Assembly: GCA_028023455.1 (NCBI GenBank)
Contig: JAQFVV010012423.1
Location: 556,001 to 620,000, forward strand
From: Epiperipatus broadwayi
Taxonomy: Eukaryota > Onychophora > Udeonychophora > Euonychophora > Peripatidae
Reading direction: 5' to 3'
Length of the DNA stretch: 64,000 bases
The translations under genes and the position numbers were made by a program. The stretch's first letter is position 1; each line of letters starts with the position of its first letter. This document shows positions 26,690-39,366 of this stretch, piece by piece. The notes beneath the pieces are model-generated. The model saw only the letters and a program-made list of their open reading frames with translations, made no database searches and was not told the origin of the DNA.

Positions 26690-27035
26690 GAGAATGACCA
26701 TGAAATAATTGGAGGCAGGACAGTAAATCCAGGATCTTCTACTAGTTTCCTTTTGGCCAAGTTTGATTCACCTGAAGTCCAGGTCAACTTCTAATGAGTC
26801 ATTAGTCTGCACAAATAAGGACAAAAGATTTTAGTTTGCCTGAAGTTGAAGTAGAACCAACTGCAGAACAACCCATACCTGAATTATATTTTCCTGATGA
26901 TGACAATCCTGGATTATACTTTCCTGATTGACCAAAAACTAGGCTTATCAAGAGAACCCCAAGCTTGCTGAATGCTGCTGTTTATTTATACCCACGAGGA
27001 TCCACAGATAAATGCATCATGTTTATATAGTGAGT
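26690..27035 (+). pseudogene. coding-like stretch with one stop and a donor-like end
   Basis: Base composition rises clearly above the surroundings. One frame (26801-27025) translates to ordinary-looking protein, including PEVEVEPTAEQPIPE, then a duplicated block ELYFPDDDNPG / GLYFPD, one stop, then PKTRLIKRTPSLLNAAVYLY. It ends at ATATA followed by GTGAGT, which fits a splice donor at about 27030. A similar PEVQV block occurs about 66 bp upstream (around 26771) in another frame. It may be a pseudogene exon, an exon with a sequencing or allelic stop, or an unrecognised element. I do not recognise a domain. Confidence 0.3.
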
Positions 27036-28892
27036 TATTTTATTTTAATATTCTTTAGTCTGAAATGACATTTTAAAAATTAGAGAGATATAAAATAATT
27101 TTATTTTTCATTTATTAAAAGAAACAAATGCAAATAATTTTTCTTGGATTTAAAAATCAAAAAGTAAAGAATAGATTGTTCTATAATCTAAATATAAAGA
27201 TGTTGATAATTAATCAATCAAAACAGTTTCAGATTAAAAACTGATTTTATTTTATTTTTTTAAAGAAAAAAAGAAAACTTTAAATAGTAATGAGAGAATT
27301 AATAATTGATTTATATTATTTTTTATATACACATGTACATGTGAATTTTATGTATATTCAAAATGGAATTAATAATTATAAAAATTAATGTCATTTGTTA
27401 TTTTGATGAATTCAAATATGATAGAAAATGAATGCCATTTCTATATTATTAATCAATTGTACTGCACTCTCTGTGCATATTTATATCAATGCATGTCAGA
27501 TAGACACATTTAGGTAAAAATTGATGTCATTTGTTATTCTGACAAAATTGAATTTGTGTTAATAAATTAATATAATGCATGTCTGTGTGGATATATATAT
27601 ATATATACATTTTAAGTGAAGCTATTAGAACATATTTGTAAACCCATATATTTTATATCATTTAAAAGCAGCAACTAAAATGTTTATTTTGTAACAAATC
27701 AAATATGTTCAGAAATTACATGCACACACGTATATGTGTGTGTATAGATTAATACTTATCGAGTATAACACATGTAAATTTTAATAACTTTTTTATTTTT
27801 AAATGTCACTTCAAACATTCATTTTATATCAAGCTACATGACTGTATGCTGAATGGGTTTTAATTAAACTTAATGGAACATGTATGTAAACCAATACAAT
27901 AACTTGAATTGTGTATATTAATCATGTAAATCACAATGTGATAATTTGAATTTTGTATATTACTCAAAATCAAAAGACTTAATTTATATGTCTATAGCTT
28001 TATTCTAGAGACCTTAATTTCATTTTTATTGTTATTTAATAACCTTGTATTCAATTGTTAAAATTATTCAAGTGATTTAGTTATAAATAGTTATAGAATA
28101 TTATGTAAATCATCTCTTGGTCACTGTAACAGTACTAGAGCTTATGTTCTTCAAGCTATATTCATGCATAATAGTCTGATATATTGAAGGGGATGTATTT
28201 TAGTGCAGGGGCATTCCAGTATGACATTGTTCTGGTTTGGCATAAGGAGAATACTCTTTAAAGCATATGCACTACATTTTATTTAGTTTACTCTATTAGA
28301 AATTAAGCTTACAGTTGGCCAGTACATTAATGGTACTAAGTGGCCAGAGCATTGATGATGATCAGCATGTTTTAATATCCCAGCATTATTGTTTATATTA
28401 TTATGTATTCTGATAAATGAGTACTTAAGATGGTGCATCCAAATTATGATTAAATAACTGCCTCAAGATGGCAAAGGCTAAATAGTTGGCCTGGTCTACA
28501 GTAGACCCATTTTAAATCCAGCAACAAGATGGACTGTTGATTTATTATATTGATGTATTTTGATTTATCATTCATGATGATGAATGATTTCTTATTACTT
28601 GAGTATTACTTATACTTTTGGATAGTTCTGGTAAACTTCTAGTTAGCTGGCTGATCTCTCTAAGAAATTTCATGATTTCTCATGTTCTATAATATATAAA
28701 ATTCTTATATATTTTTGTGATATTAAACATTATTTTAATATCGCTTATTTCAATCTTATATCTTAATATTTTATATCTTATATATTAAATTACATTATTT
28801 GAAATATTATGTTTAACTAGGGTTGATGATAAAATTGCCATCACCCCAGGGATGTCCACCTCCTATGACCTCTGATACCCATTCCATTACAA
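27036..28892. other. no gene recognised
   Basis: AT-rich. A CA/GT palindrome (ACACACGTATATGTGTGT) sits at 27724-27741 and an AT tract at about 27591-27606. 28140-28560 is slightly less AT-rich but I find no open frame, repeat partner or motif there. Confidence 0.5.
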
Positions 28893-29085
28893 TACATATA
28901 TATGTGAGATGATGATCTGGATCATCTGCTGAGTGCTAGTTCAGCACAAAATACATATATTGGAGATCATTTATTTTTTTCACCTGTATGTGGTCATGTG
29001 TATTTGTTGTACAATAGGATGGAGTGGATAGATTAAGTAGCTTAAAAGTCCGAGTTCAAATGCTTTCTAATTATAACTTATGGAA
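28893..29085 (+). repeat. SINE-2 family copy
   Basis: Middle and 3' modules are present: GATGATCTGGATCATCTGCT, GTGCTAGTTCAGCACAAAAT, TTGGAGATCATTTAT, TGTGGTCATGTGTATTTGTT, AGGATGGAGTGGATAGA, and the B-box-like CCGAGTTCAAATGC. The 5' module is missing, so it is 5' truncated like the 24.0-kb copy but less so. Confidence 0.8.
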
Positions 29086-29854
29086 TTATAACTAAATCTT
29101 ATAAATGCTTAACTATACAGCGATATCTAAAAAAATAAATATGATTACTATAAATGTCTAAAGATAAGACAATCTTATTTGGTAAAAACTCATTTGTGAA
29201 CATATACAAAAAATATATATCAATGTTATTGTGGTTGCAGAAATATTAACGCAAATATTATTAGTTAAGATGCCTTCACTGTTCCATTCTTTCATTGCTT
29301 ATGCATCTGGGAGAGAGTAATATCATTTTTTAAATATATATGTACATTATGCATATAAATGCATTATTTTTTTTAATAGAAAATGAAACAATAAATAAAA
29401 AAATAGTCTTTCTCCTTTCTTCCACATTGATTTCCAATCACGTTGGAGATTTAATCAACTACAGTCTGTCTATTAATAGGTTATTACAAGAAAATCTTTA
29501 CATGTCTAAAAATTTTCTTCATTTTTAAAGTCATTATTGCTATTTAACTCGTGCTCTTAAAAAATGTAAATATCGTATATATCTCATTTAAGAAGTTTCC
29601 TTACTTTCTTCTTGCTATTCACTGATATATTTATTTAAAGTTCAAAATTTCTTTTGAAATGAAATAATTGATTTAGTATTTTTTCTCAGAGCTTGAATTA
29701 TTCTTGGATAACAGTTTGTGTAATCTGAAGACAATTAGATAACCAGTGAAGCTAGATATCTTCAAGCAAAAGGCTTAATTTTTTTATCCCTGCATTATTA
29801 TTTTTTTTAGCATAACTTAATAATAAGATAAGCCTTTTTTTTTCTTGACGAAAA

Positions 29855-30049
29855 CTAGAATTTCTGCAGGATAAAATAAAGTCTAAGGTTAAGAGATTTC
29901 CAAAGAAATGAAGATGTATTTATAAATTTTTTGCTTTTCATCTTTATTTCAGCATTAAAATAAGATAGCCTAGGAGAGTTTTGAACACCCTTTGCGTCAG
30001 TACCTTTCTTTTCGAAAATGCTTGACATGTCCTTTGCACGCATGACCAT
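29855..30049 (-). CDS. candidate first exon or short ORF, unknown product
   Basis: A 64-codon minus-strand frame begins MVMRAKDMSSIFEKKGTDAK and continues with Val/Gln/Asn/Ser/Pro/Arg-rich residues for about 42 codons before turning AT-like (FINTSSFLW.. then stop). The first part has balanced residue use and retains three CpGs (CGTGC, TTCGAA, GACGC), unlike random frames here. ACA precedes the ATG and G follows it, an acceptable animal start context. A TTATTTTATTTTAG acceptor-like sequence lies about 50 bp upstream on the same strand. I see no downstream donor that clearly fits and recognise no family. It could be chance or a repeat fragment. Confidence 0.25.
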   Translation of the reverse strand: MVMRAKDMSSIFEKKGTDAKGVQNSPRLSYFNAEIKMKSKKFINTSSFLWKSLNLRLYFILQKF

Positions 30050-31935
30050 TGTAAGATTTTTTTCATAATATTAATTATTAATGCTACTTCTAGACTAAAA
30101 TAAAATAATTATTCTTTATATTATTCTATTAGCAAATAAATCTCTTATTTTTTTACTTTTATAATAAACTCCTTTCTCTTCTTTCTCTTCTCTCAATAAA
30201 TTGAGTGTTACTATGTATTATCATTTTAAAATAATATGACATTAATTTAAAGTGTTTAAAATGTTAAAGTCACAATGAATATTCATACACAGGGGTTTTA
30301 TTATATGATTGCAACGTAACTAAACCTATCATTTTAAATGTAAATCTTTAACTTTTATTTTTGAAAGTAATGCATTTGTTAATTTAAGCGTGTTATTTAA
30401 ATATTCACGGACAAATAGGTATATGTTTAAACTTGTTTTAAAAATCAATATTTTAGAATGTATTTGACACGACAGATATCAATATTATAACCCTTACATT
30501 ATTCAGTGCGAAGAAAAATAAGCATTGCTGGCTACAATGTGAATTTTAAAAAAATACTTATCTGCGATGTATATCTCTAATACTTATTAAATTATTAGAA
30601 ATTCTTTATACTAAATGTATATAATATAATTCTTAGAGGTAAGACTTTCTACCAACATATTAATTTTAAATTAAGCTAAACAAATTTTTAAACTAGCTTA
30701 TCTGACTGTAGATCCATCACTCATCACTACATTTTATATATGTATTATAAACATTGAAGATTAGTACGTTGAAAATGTTGAAAGGGAACTCAACCGAATA
30801 TTAAAAATCTGAAAAACGAATTTTATAATAAAAGAAGTGGGAGCATTCCTGCAAATAGAATTAATTATCTTCACAATTCACTAACTTTCTTGGTTTATAT
30901 ATACATGATGTGAGTTAAAATTTATTATATATATCAACATATCAATTGATTTATGACTTACACAATATTATACAAGCTCTAGCAGCTTTCTGATCTAGAA
31001 CCACCTATAGCATGCTTTAGTAATCAGTGACTACCAGATAATAGGACATGGAAATCCCAACCCTAGAGCAGTTTCTGGTTTTTTTTCTTTTATCAATGAT
31101 AACTTAAGATTCAAAGTGGAAATCAATAACATGGACTTTAAAAAAAATTAAGGTTTTGAACCATGCAATTTATTTATATAGTTATATAGATCCTATCAGT
31201 AATTATATATTTTAGTGATATTAGTTTTCTCTCCTAACTATAATTTTCATGGATAAAGAGTGTGGGGTGAAGATTTAAATAGCGATGATGAATGATTGTT
31301 TAAGTTTATTATATATCTTACTAGAGTAAGGAGCCACTCTTGTTTAAGAGATATACCTAAAATTTAATTCATAAACAATCTGATCTTTTAAAATAAATAA
31401 AAATAATTATAGCTTTTAAAAAAAATAAAATTCTACTGACACTTATTTACATATTTATAAAACAACATAAAACTAAAAGTATATAACAAATTAATTTCAT
31501 ACACTTTTTTTTTCTAAATCTTATTTATTTTATGAGCCATTTTTATTTCAGTTTTATTCTTACTTTCAGTCATTTATATGGTCATTGTCAATGATTATTC
31601 TTTTTATTTACTTTTATATTTGTCTTCAATTGAAATGAAAAATGGTTGTAAAATAAAACAAGATCTGAAAAGAAAAAGTGTGTGAAATTAATTTGTTATA
31701 TATATATTGAAATAAATGAGCTAAATTTGGGAAAAAATGATGAAACTTATTATTAATGGAATGATTATTGAAATATTAATTTTAAAAAGTAAAAGTAATA
31801 ATCAGTGATATCTCTAATATTTTATCTATATGTATCTAATTCATACAATGCACAGACAGTTGTTAAGAAGATCTGATATTCCAGAAGTAGAATTTAAGAT
31901 AGGAATTTTTTTGTTTTCAATTAGATATAATTAGA
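30050..31935. other. no gene recognised
   Basis: AT-rich sequence without open frames, repeat partners or element ends that I can support. The decayed LINE begins to be recognisable only at about 31936, so upstream parts of it may be here but eroded. Confidence 0.5.
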
Positions 31936-32390
31936 TTTAGAATAATAAGATGTATAAGATTTGCAAATGATGTGATTCTTATAGCTGAAAATAAAAAATG
32001 TTCAGAATATGTTAAATGAATGATGATGATTAATGTTGAGAAGACCAAATGTTTATGGAGAGGGAGAAATATAAAAAAACAGCAAGTTGAAATCAATAAT
32101 AATACAGTTCAATAGGTAATTAGATTTAAAATATGGGTAGTTGTTTAAATGAGCATGTAAAAAGTGAAAATTAAGTTTAAAAAAATATTATTGGCAAAGG
32201 AGGCATTTACTAGGAGAAAGAAAATATTTTATGAAACTTTAAAGAGATAATTAAAGAAAAGATTAATTAAATGCTATGCGTGAAATGTATTATTGTATAG
32301 TTGTGAAATATGGAAAATTAATAAAAAAAAAGTAGTGACATATTGGAAGCCTTTGAGATGTATTCATGGAGAAGGATAGAAAAAATAAAT
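31936..32390 (+). pseudogene. decayed LINE reverse transcriptase, left part
   Basis: Stitched across several stops and frameshifts, the plus strand shows the order of a non-LTR (LINE) reverse transcriptase: FANDVILIAE (the Y/F-x-DD catalytic box with its first Asp changed to Asn, about 31958-31987), INVEKTKCLW (32029-32058), LLAKEAFTRRKKIFYETL, LIKCYA..NVLLYSCEIWKI, and LEAFEMYSWRRIEKIN up to 32390. The last blocks are the well-known C-terminal part of LINE polymerases with an AFEMW.WRRM motif. Clade is uncertain (RTE- or Jockey-like by eye). The frame is broken and the catalytic Asp altered, so it is dead. It is interrupted at 32390 by the 2.14-kb element and resumes at 34534. Confidence 0.88.
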
Positions 32391-34533
32391 TATAACGATC
32401 CAAACGAAGTGGGAGATCGCATCGCACCGCACCGCACTACCAAAGGGCGCCATCTAGGCATTTGAGCCTAGAAAAATTTATAAAGTAGGCAGATATGCGC
32501 TGTTAGGATTCCACTTTATTTACATATTTAGATCGTTAGCCCATTGTCACTAGCTCAGCGGAGACGCAGAGATAAAAATCTATAAATTTTATATCTTAAA
32601 TATAAAAGAATAAAATAATAAAAGCCACTGCCAGAAATTAACACAGAAAAATATTTATTTACGCACATATAAAATCATTCTAAATTCGAGGAATAAGTTT
32701 AACATTTAGATTTTTATCTTAATTTTTAATTTTACATTTAAAATAGCTTGCTATAATGTTTAATATTTTATTTAGAGGGTCGAGTATGAATGGACTACAT
32801 GGGTCTGCATTTGAAAAGAAAATATTCTTCCCTGATTTAACCTTAGGCAACAAATTTCGCAATCAACTGGCGCCAATCCATCTGATACATTCATGTATTC
32901 AATGTAGCATGATACGACAACACAAAATACTATATGGTCAGGAATGTACATCTGAACAATAAGTAGAAATAGAGAAGACATTGACTCTCCACCAACAGGA
33001 ATGTGACATCTGTGGGCAAGTAGATCAATAAACTAAAAACTCCATAGGAATGGACTGCAGTCTTCTGCCGACTTACAAACCCATCCATAGGCAAACAGAG
33101 GGTGTGTGGCGTATATCTATAATCCTGCCTGTAGCGGATCTCATACTACATCTACTAATTACACAAATATATCCAATCCATTGAACCAATTCAACTACGA
33201 AATGAATAACCTAAGATTACCCTCCCTTAATACAACTTTACAAAACTATATAGCCATTCGCGCCCGACTTAATTTTAACATTTATATACGTTTGCACAGA
33301 TTTATTTAAAAATGTTGGGTATAGATCGATTACACAGATTCCACGGTCAAAAACATTTCAAAATAAACATAAACGATCAAAATACAAAATTATTGATACC
33401 GACAATCGCAGAGGGAAACTTATAAGTAACCCAATAGTATTCACCATAAGATACTTGCGTTGTCACCAATAACTTAAAAGACATCCGAATAAATACATTT
33501 TAGATACTCACCGTAAGGTATCATTATTTATCGAATGTCTATATATTTTGATCAAATATGAAAACCAAAATCTAATTAACCGCAAACGAATCCATGCAAG
33601 CGTCTATAGACAACTTAAATGTAATGCATTTAATAATTTCTACAATAAAATATTACTACACATAAAAAATATTAAAAGGGAAATGATTCTTTTAACAATC
33701 GGGAAAGATATAAAATTAACCATTATTAATTTGATTTAAAACTTACAAAAAGTCAGATAAGAGTCCATTTTAAATAAGTCGGCTTGTTTATTAATTTGTT
33801 CAACTTGATGAAAGTTCTTGATTGATTTTAAGAATTGTTCCTTTCCTATAGCTTACGGTAGCAGAACTCCCGGTTCCTGGTGTCAATGTCCACGGAGTCT
33901 TTAATTGAAAGATCGATCTAATGTTCAGGAGGTGGCATTTGCTGGTTCATGGTATCAGTCATTTCATTTCAGAGATAAGTGGGAGAGAACGATAAAGTGC
34001 GTCTTTATCGCTCGTCTCCCCAACCAAGTTGAAAAAAGCTCTTCAACTCAATATTTTTTTCTTTTTATATCATCCACAAGGATTCACTGAACAAAACGTC
34101 ACTAATCTGTTTTTTCGTTATGGTCCGGGCCAAGGCTTAGTGCTTCCATTTGTCAAGCTAAAATCTCTTTCTTCTCTTATCTAACTTTCCATCTGACTTT
34201 TTAATTAAACAGCTTTTAGATAATTAATAAACAATCATTTCCTTTTATAGATTACAGGAATTAATTAATACCTGCTTTTATTTTAACTTACGTTATTTTT
34301 TTTATTAAAATATTTTTATATTTCAATCTTGTATTTTTTTATTTAAAAAAAATACATTCAAATACTTTTTTTTTTTGTTTATGAAAAAAAAAAATTTTTA
34401 AAGTTTAACATCTGTGCGAATGTATACACGTTTAACAATGTTTTAATTTTAGCGTTTAGTTTTTTCCTTTTATTTGCGAACTTTTAAGTTTTTATTTTAA
34501 ATTAATGTAACGACATATTTATATATCGTTACA
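32391..34533 (+). mobile_element. 2.14-kb element, copy A (LTR-like ends), inserted in the LINE
   Basis: The element starts TATAACGATC and ends ATCGTTACA; the ends are inverted relatives (TGTAACGAT reconstructed from the right end), i.e. of the TG..CA type usual for LTRs. A 4-bp duplication AAAT flanks it (32387-32390 and 34534-34537). Removing it rejoins the LINE reading frame. The last 28 bp form a hairpin (TGTAACGA..TCGTTACA). Copy B at 59936-62514 is homologous along the whole length. No internal direct terminal repeats, no reverse transcriptase or integrase, and only short frames. It could be a solo LTR of about 2.1 kb or a non-autonomous element of unknown class. CpGs are abundant (ATCGCACCGCACCGCAC, GGGCGCC), unlike the flanks. 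Confidence 0.88.
32756..32962 (+). other. 68-codon open frame inside copy A, alignable in copy B
   Basis: The frame includes LGNKFRNQL, IHLIHSCIQCSM. The matching region of copy B (60344-60610) is open in the corresponding frame with LGQKFAVKL, IYLIYRCIQCSM, and keeps Phe/Pro/Leu/Gly/Cys positions. That two diverged copies both stay open is suggestive of past coding, but the nucleotide match alone could explain it and the frame ends differ. No known domain. Confidence 0.25.
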
Positions 34534-34850
34534 AAATGGAATGAATAAAATGATGCATGAAGAATTTTTGAAAGAAGTAAATAAAAAAGATTGATTGAGG
34601 AAATTAGAGTTAGAAAGAGAAATTGGATTGGACATATATTAAGAAGGAATAGTTTAATGAAAGATGTTTTTGAGAGAATGGTGATTGGAAACAAGAAGAA
34701 ACTATGAAAAAAATAACCTTACTGGATGATATAAAAATGAGAAGAGTTATGTGAAATTGTGATGGCTCTCTGGATCTGTTAATAGGACAGAATAATACTG
34801 ATTTATTTCTTTGTATTAGCTGAAAACCAATACAGAACATTAACTGTCAA
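34534..34850 (+). pseudogene. decayed LINE reverse transcriptase, right part
   Basis: It continues the LINE cut at 32390: NGMNKMMHEEFLKEVNKK (34537 on), a one-base frameshift, then RLIEEIRVRKRNWIGHIL, RRNSLMKDVFERM and, after another shift, TLLDDIKMRR. NWIGHILR and LLDDLK are typical of the far C-terminus of LINE polymerases with an AFEM..WRRM block. Joining IEKIN (left) to GMNKMMHEEF (right) gives the length expected for the family, which supports a clean later insertion. The 65- and 76-codon minus-strand frames here are by-products. Confidence 0.85.
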
Positions 34851-36938
34851 GTCAACTTTTTTTTTATAATGAATTATTGAAAACTTATGGAACAAATGAA
34901 ATTGTATATATATTGTGATGTACACATGTCAGCATATTTTGTTTCTTTGTAGTGTATAAATAGTTAAATAAAAAAACCCATTTAAGGTCATCTGGTTAAC
35001 AAAAATATATTTGTTGTTTTGAATGAATCTGTAATAACCGAACCATTTATTTCATAAATTTTAAAATGAAATATTTTTGTTTAAATTATTATTGTGTGAA
35101 TGATAACAATGCCTTATTAGAATTAGAAAGAGAGTCACATAATCAAAATTCAGTGTTTAAAAAAGAAAAAAAACCGTGTTTTGTGTTGCTATAGCTACAG
35201 AAACAATTTCAGCAAAAAGAATACACATACTTTCTTTTGTTTGAAATTGTGTTTATTTTACTTTTATAAATGATATAGCAAAGAAATATAAATTTTGAGT
35301 AAGACAATTTAGAAAGAGGAGGCATGATATCCCACCTCCTTCATTTGATATTTTTATACTTAAAATGAAATGGATATCACAAGTGTTACACTGACCATCA
35401 TAAAGTTAAGATAATTTAATTTACTTGGATTGCAATATCAAAAGGAATGATAATTGAAGATCATCTAATGATTCAAATTGCTTGTGGATCCCTATGTTTG
35501 TGTTTACTAGCAAATTATCAGCTGAAGCCATATATATGCAAAACTGTGATAACATAAGTTCAAAAATCCTTATCACTGTCAGATAAGTTTCATTTATAAA
35601 GAAAAAAATAGTTAAAAAAGTATAATGACAATTTAAGTGATAAACAGTTATTAAAGTTTTGTTCTTATTAATAATTGCCATTACTATAACCTATGTGGTA
35701 TTTGTTATCATTTAAATGATATGACAAATACATATATAGTTCTAAAAAAAACAATATTAAAGTTTTTTTATTGCTTTGTTTAAAAAGTTTATAATTAACC
35801 CTTTTATGACTGCATGCTTTATAATTTAAATCTATATCACATCTATCAATTGCAATCATAAAAAGAAATGAGAAGGGTAGGTGACTTTTAAAATATATAA
35901 TAGGATATTAAATTGCAGTTGGTAAATTAAAATTATAATCTTTATTTTACTTATCTCAATGAATTAATGCTTATCTCAATAAATTTATATTCTAATTATT
36001 AACTTAGATATTTTGATTTGCCTATTGCATCAATCACTATAAATTGTTTTATTACATAATTATTTTACAATTAAGATATTTCATTGTGCATCCTATTCTA
36101 CACTTTATCATCACATAAGTCACCATTTATTGAAATGTATCTTCTTTGCCAAGCAAGATAATCATTATTTGAACCATTGACACTTTAAAAATTTCATGAA
36201 TCCATTGTCAATATAAATTTAAAATGCCATAGAACCATTAAATTAATATATTTATTTATCTATTTTAGTTATGTATTTTAGTTGCATAAGTATAATATTT
36301 TTATGCATTATATTTAGATTGCCCAAATATTTATGTATAAGTGGAGAAAACCACTTTGGTTAATGATTTATTTATTAGGTGTGGTTGTCCAAATCTATGA
36401 GGCATTTGAATGGCTAGCTAGCCATACACAGTGATAACAACTTATTGTATTCATGATTATTCAAATATTCAAACTATTCAGCAAACAACACTTATTTAGT
36501 TTTCCTTTTCATTTGGCTCATCCAACTTCCATATAAGGAAATATTACTATTCATGAAATAATGTAGCTTCATTATCATTGTTCTTATATATCTTAGAGAT
36601 TAGTTTCTTTTAATATATATATATATAATTAGTTTCCAACCAGTAACCACCTAAACATTCACAGTAAATATAGCAACCAATATTTTTAACTGCTGTCAAG
36701 GCAACCTTCACACCTTTTAATAGCAAGAATGGAAATCCATTCTTACTAATGGTTCATTGAATATATATGGACACTTAAAGATTGCAACTTGACTACAGAG
36801 TTTGAAATATTGTTACAATGAAGTTTAAATAACCCTCTTTAAACATGAAATAAACATGTCACTATAATGCAGACTAATAAATAGTCATCTAAAACATTAT
36901 TTAATGTAATATTTTTAAATTGCCCATGTATTATTTAG
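34851..36938. other. no gene recognised
   Basis: AT-rich. The minus-strand open frame at 35421-35681 (86 codons) has some mixed residues (MLSQFCIYMASADNLLVNTN) but no motif, no splice context and an AT-driven remainder. I do not support it as a gene. Confidence 0.45.
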
Positions 36939-36948
36939 AAATAATAAG

Positions 36949-36984
<36 letters not shown>

Positions 36985-37000
36985 AAATATAAATAATAAG

Positions 37001-37032
<32 letters not shown>
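36939..37032. repeat. duplicated AAATAATAAGCA(AT)15 unit
   Basis: Two copies (36939-36980 and 36991-37032, period 52 bp) each consist of AAATAATAAGCA followed by a 30-bp AT run. The equal AT length suggests a recent duplication or an assembly artefact. Confidence 0.85.
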
Positions 37033-37034
<2 letters not shown>

Positions 37035-38347
37035 AAATATTTCTTTGTAAAAGCATATGTATGGTTTAATTTAAAATTGAGTAAAATAAGGAATCATTTC
37101 TATATCATTTTAAATTACTTTGGTCAATTGTTTGAAAAATCATTTGGTGCCCAAAGTGATAGACTAAATAAAGAAGTTTCATTGAAATGTCTCAACTGGC
37201 TCCCTTTCTTTTTTTTACTTAATTTATACAATTTGATTTAGCAATCTTCAGTTACTTCACTGTTGTCTTTTTTAAATTTTGGTGTTGTTTTGTACATAGT
37301 AATTTATATTTTGTTTGACTTCAATTCATTTTAGGTAACCCTAATGATTTTGTATAAATCAGTAATATAGTAATTCAGTTCTACCATATGGGTAGTAGCA
37401 CCTTTATGGAATTTAAATTTTAGTCCCTCTAATCTCATGAAATAAAATGTGTAAATTAAAATGAAATGAATCCTATAAAATTTTATTTAATAAAAGTTAC
37501 AAAAACAGTAAAACATTAAAAAAATTATAATTATTTACACTTTTATCTATTTATTTACATATTAATTCTCCTGGATTTGGCAACTTACACACTCCATTGT
37601 GAAGAAAAAAGTGTTCATATTTTTTTTATTTCTTATATAATAGCTTGTCACCATTAATTTTCTGGAGTACTATAGTTATAACAAGTTTGACATAACTCTT
37701 AGATTTATTAGGTCAACTTTAACTGGCATATCAATTACTTTATTAAAAATAGTTCTTATTTATTGGAAAACTCATTCAGGGTCTCTTATGCATTAAGTTA
37801 TTCACATTTCTATTAATAAATTTATATTCCTTCAAAATAAAATATTTACATTATTATTTAATTTATATGCTTAATAGTTTTTGTTGTATACATATTATAT
37901 AGTCCAACATTTTAAATTTTCATACATTATTTATTCAACAATTTTTTAAAACCTATTAATATGCATTTGCACTTTAATGTAATATTTTTTATTATGGATC
38001 AACTGAGATTTTAGCTAAGCAACAGGCCCAATCCAAGAAAAGGCAGAATAGTAAAACATATAAAAAATATAATATCAATATTAAAAAAAAAAAAATAGTA
38101 TTAGTATTAAAAAAAAAATCAAGATAGCACTAGAATTGATCACAGGATTCCATATTATAGAGATTAAACTTTTACCAGTGCCCTATATTAAACATACTGT
38201 GTTGATACTTATAAAATGTAACTGATAAATGATAGACTAGTATATAACATACTGCAGAATCATTCTAATTATTATGAGGCGGCATTATTTATATAAGTTG
38301 GTCTTTAAATAAATTATTAATAGTATGTGACATTTAAAAAATAAATT
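37033..38347. other. no gene recognised
   Basis: AT-rich, with A runs at about 38082-38119. No repeat partner found. Confidence 0.5.
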
Positions 38348-38641
38348 GGGTTATTTAAATAAAAATGATTAGGAAATTAAAACTTTCATTTACATATAAA
38401 TTTTGTTAATTATCATCATGCCATAAACTGGATTGTTTGATTTAATGCAATGATATAGTATATATGAAGCAATTGTCACGAGAATAAATGGGGAAAAAAT
38501 AATCCTCTCATATTTAAGTAAAAAAATAATTACAAATCAGAATATCTAAAAATTTTCATTTTTATATATATTTTAGTAATTATCATGACAACGTGGTGCC
38601 CGTATTTGGTTTAGCATAATGGCAGAGTCTATAATATGTAC
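38348..38641 (+). repeat. dispersed 130-150-bp repeat, two tandem-like units
   Basis: Unit 1 (38348-38468) and unit 2 (38504-38641) share the order: TATTTAA(A/G)TAAAAA, then ACTTTCATTTACATATAAATTT-like, TTAATTATCAT.A, GGATTGTTTGATTTA / GTATTTGGTTTAGCATAATG, and TATAATATG. A third relative is at 40442-40593. Unit 2 contains CpGs (AACGTGG, CCCGTA). Class unknown. Confidence 0.55.
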
Positions 38642-39363
38642 TATGCCGTTAATGTGTACAAGGTGTATTCAAAGAGGGAATTGGAGATTGTTGAAAAGAA
38701 AAAAAAAGTAAAGTAATAGAAAATGAATGTATTTACCGTTCAATATTGTATTTTAACAATTATTAAATCTATTTTTTTTGACCACCCAGAAAATGTATGT
38801 TGTAATTAAAAGATAGAGAACAAAACTTAATTTAATTACCTGTAATTAATAAAAGAAATATCTTAAAACAATTTTTTTAATTAAAGATGGCCGATAGAAA
38901 TGTTAGATTATAATGAAAAGTAATTAGAGAAAAATTTGTTTTTAATCTTGTAAAAAATATATGTGAATATTTTTTTTGTATTATATTTCTTTGTAAAGTA
39001 CACATTTTATTCTGCTATTAAAAGTGTTTTATTTCACAGCCAGAAATGTGGTCTATATATGAAACAAAAAGTTTATTGGTTTTATGATTTATTTAAAAAT
39101 AAATAACGAGAAAAATAAACATCTGATGATAAATAACAATTGTGTGGGATTGAATACCCACAGAAATAAATAAAGAAAAGGTGTGATAAAGTATATGCAT
39201 AGAGGATGGCAGGAGTGTATATACAGGGATCTTCAAACTTTTAATAATAGAGATCAATGGAAAAGGAAAAAAGAAATATTAACTAACAAGGGGTGTTAAG
39301 ATGATTAACCATACAAAAAAGATCGTACATATGCCTGAGAAGTAATTCAGATGTAAGGCTATT

Positions 39364-39366
<3 letters not shown>

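Noticed and set aside
32391-34533. complete LTR retrotransposon with two LTRs
   Set aside because: No direct terminal repeats and no polymerase or integrase inside; only a solo-LTR-like or non-autonomous reading fits.
35421-35681. 86-codon minus-strand frame
   Set aside because: No recognisable domain, no start or splice context, and AT-driven composition over most of its length.
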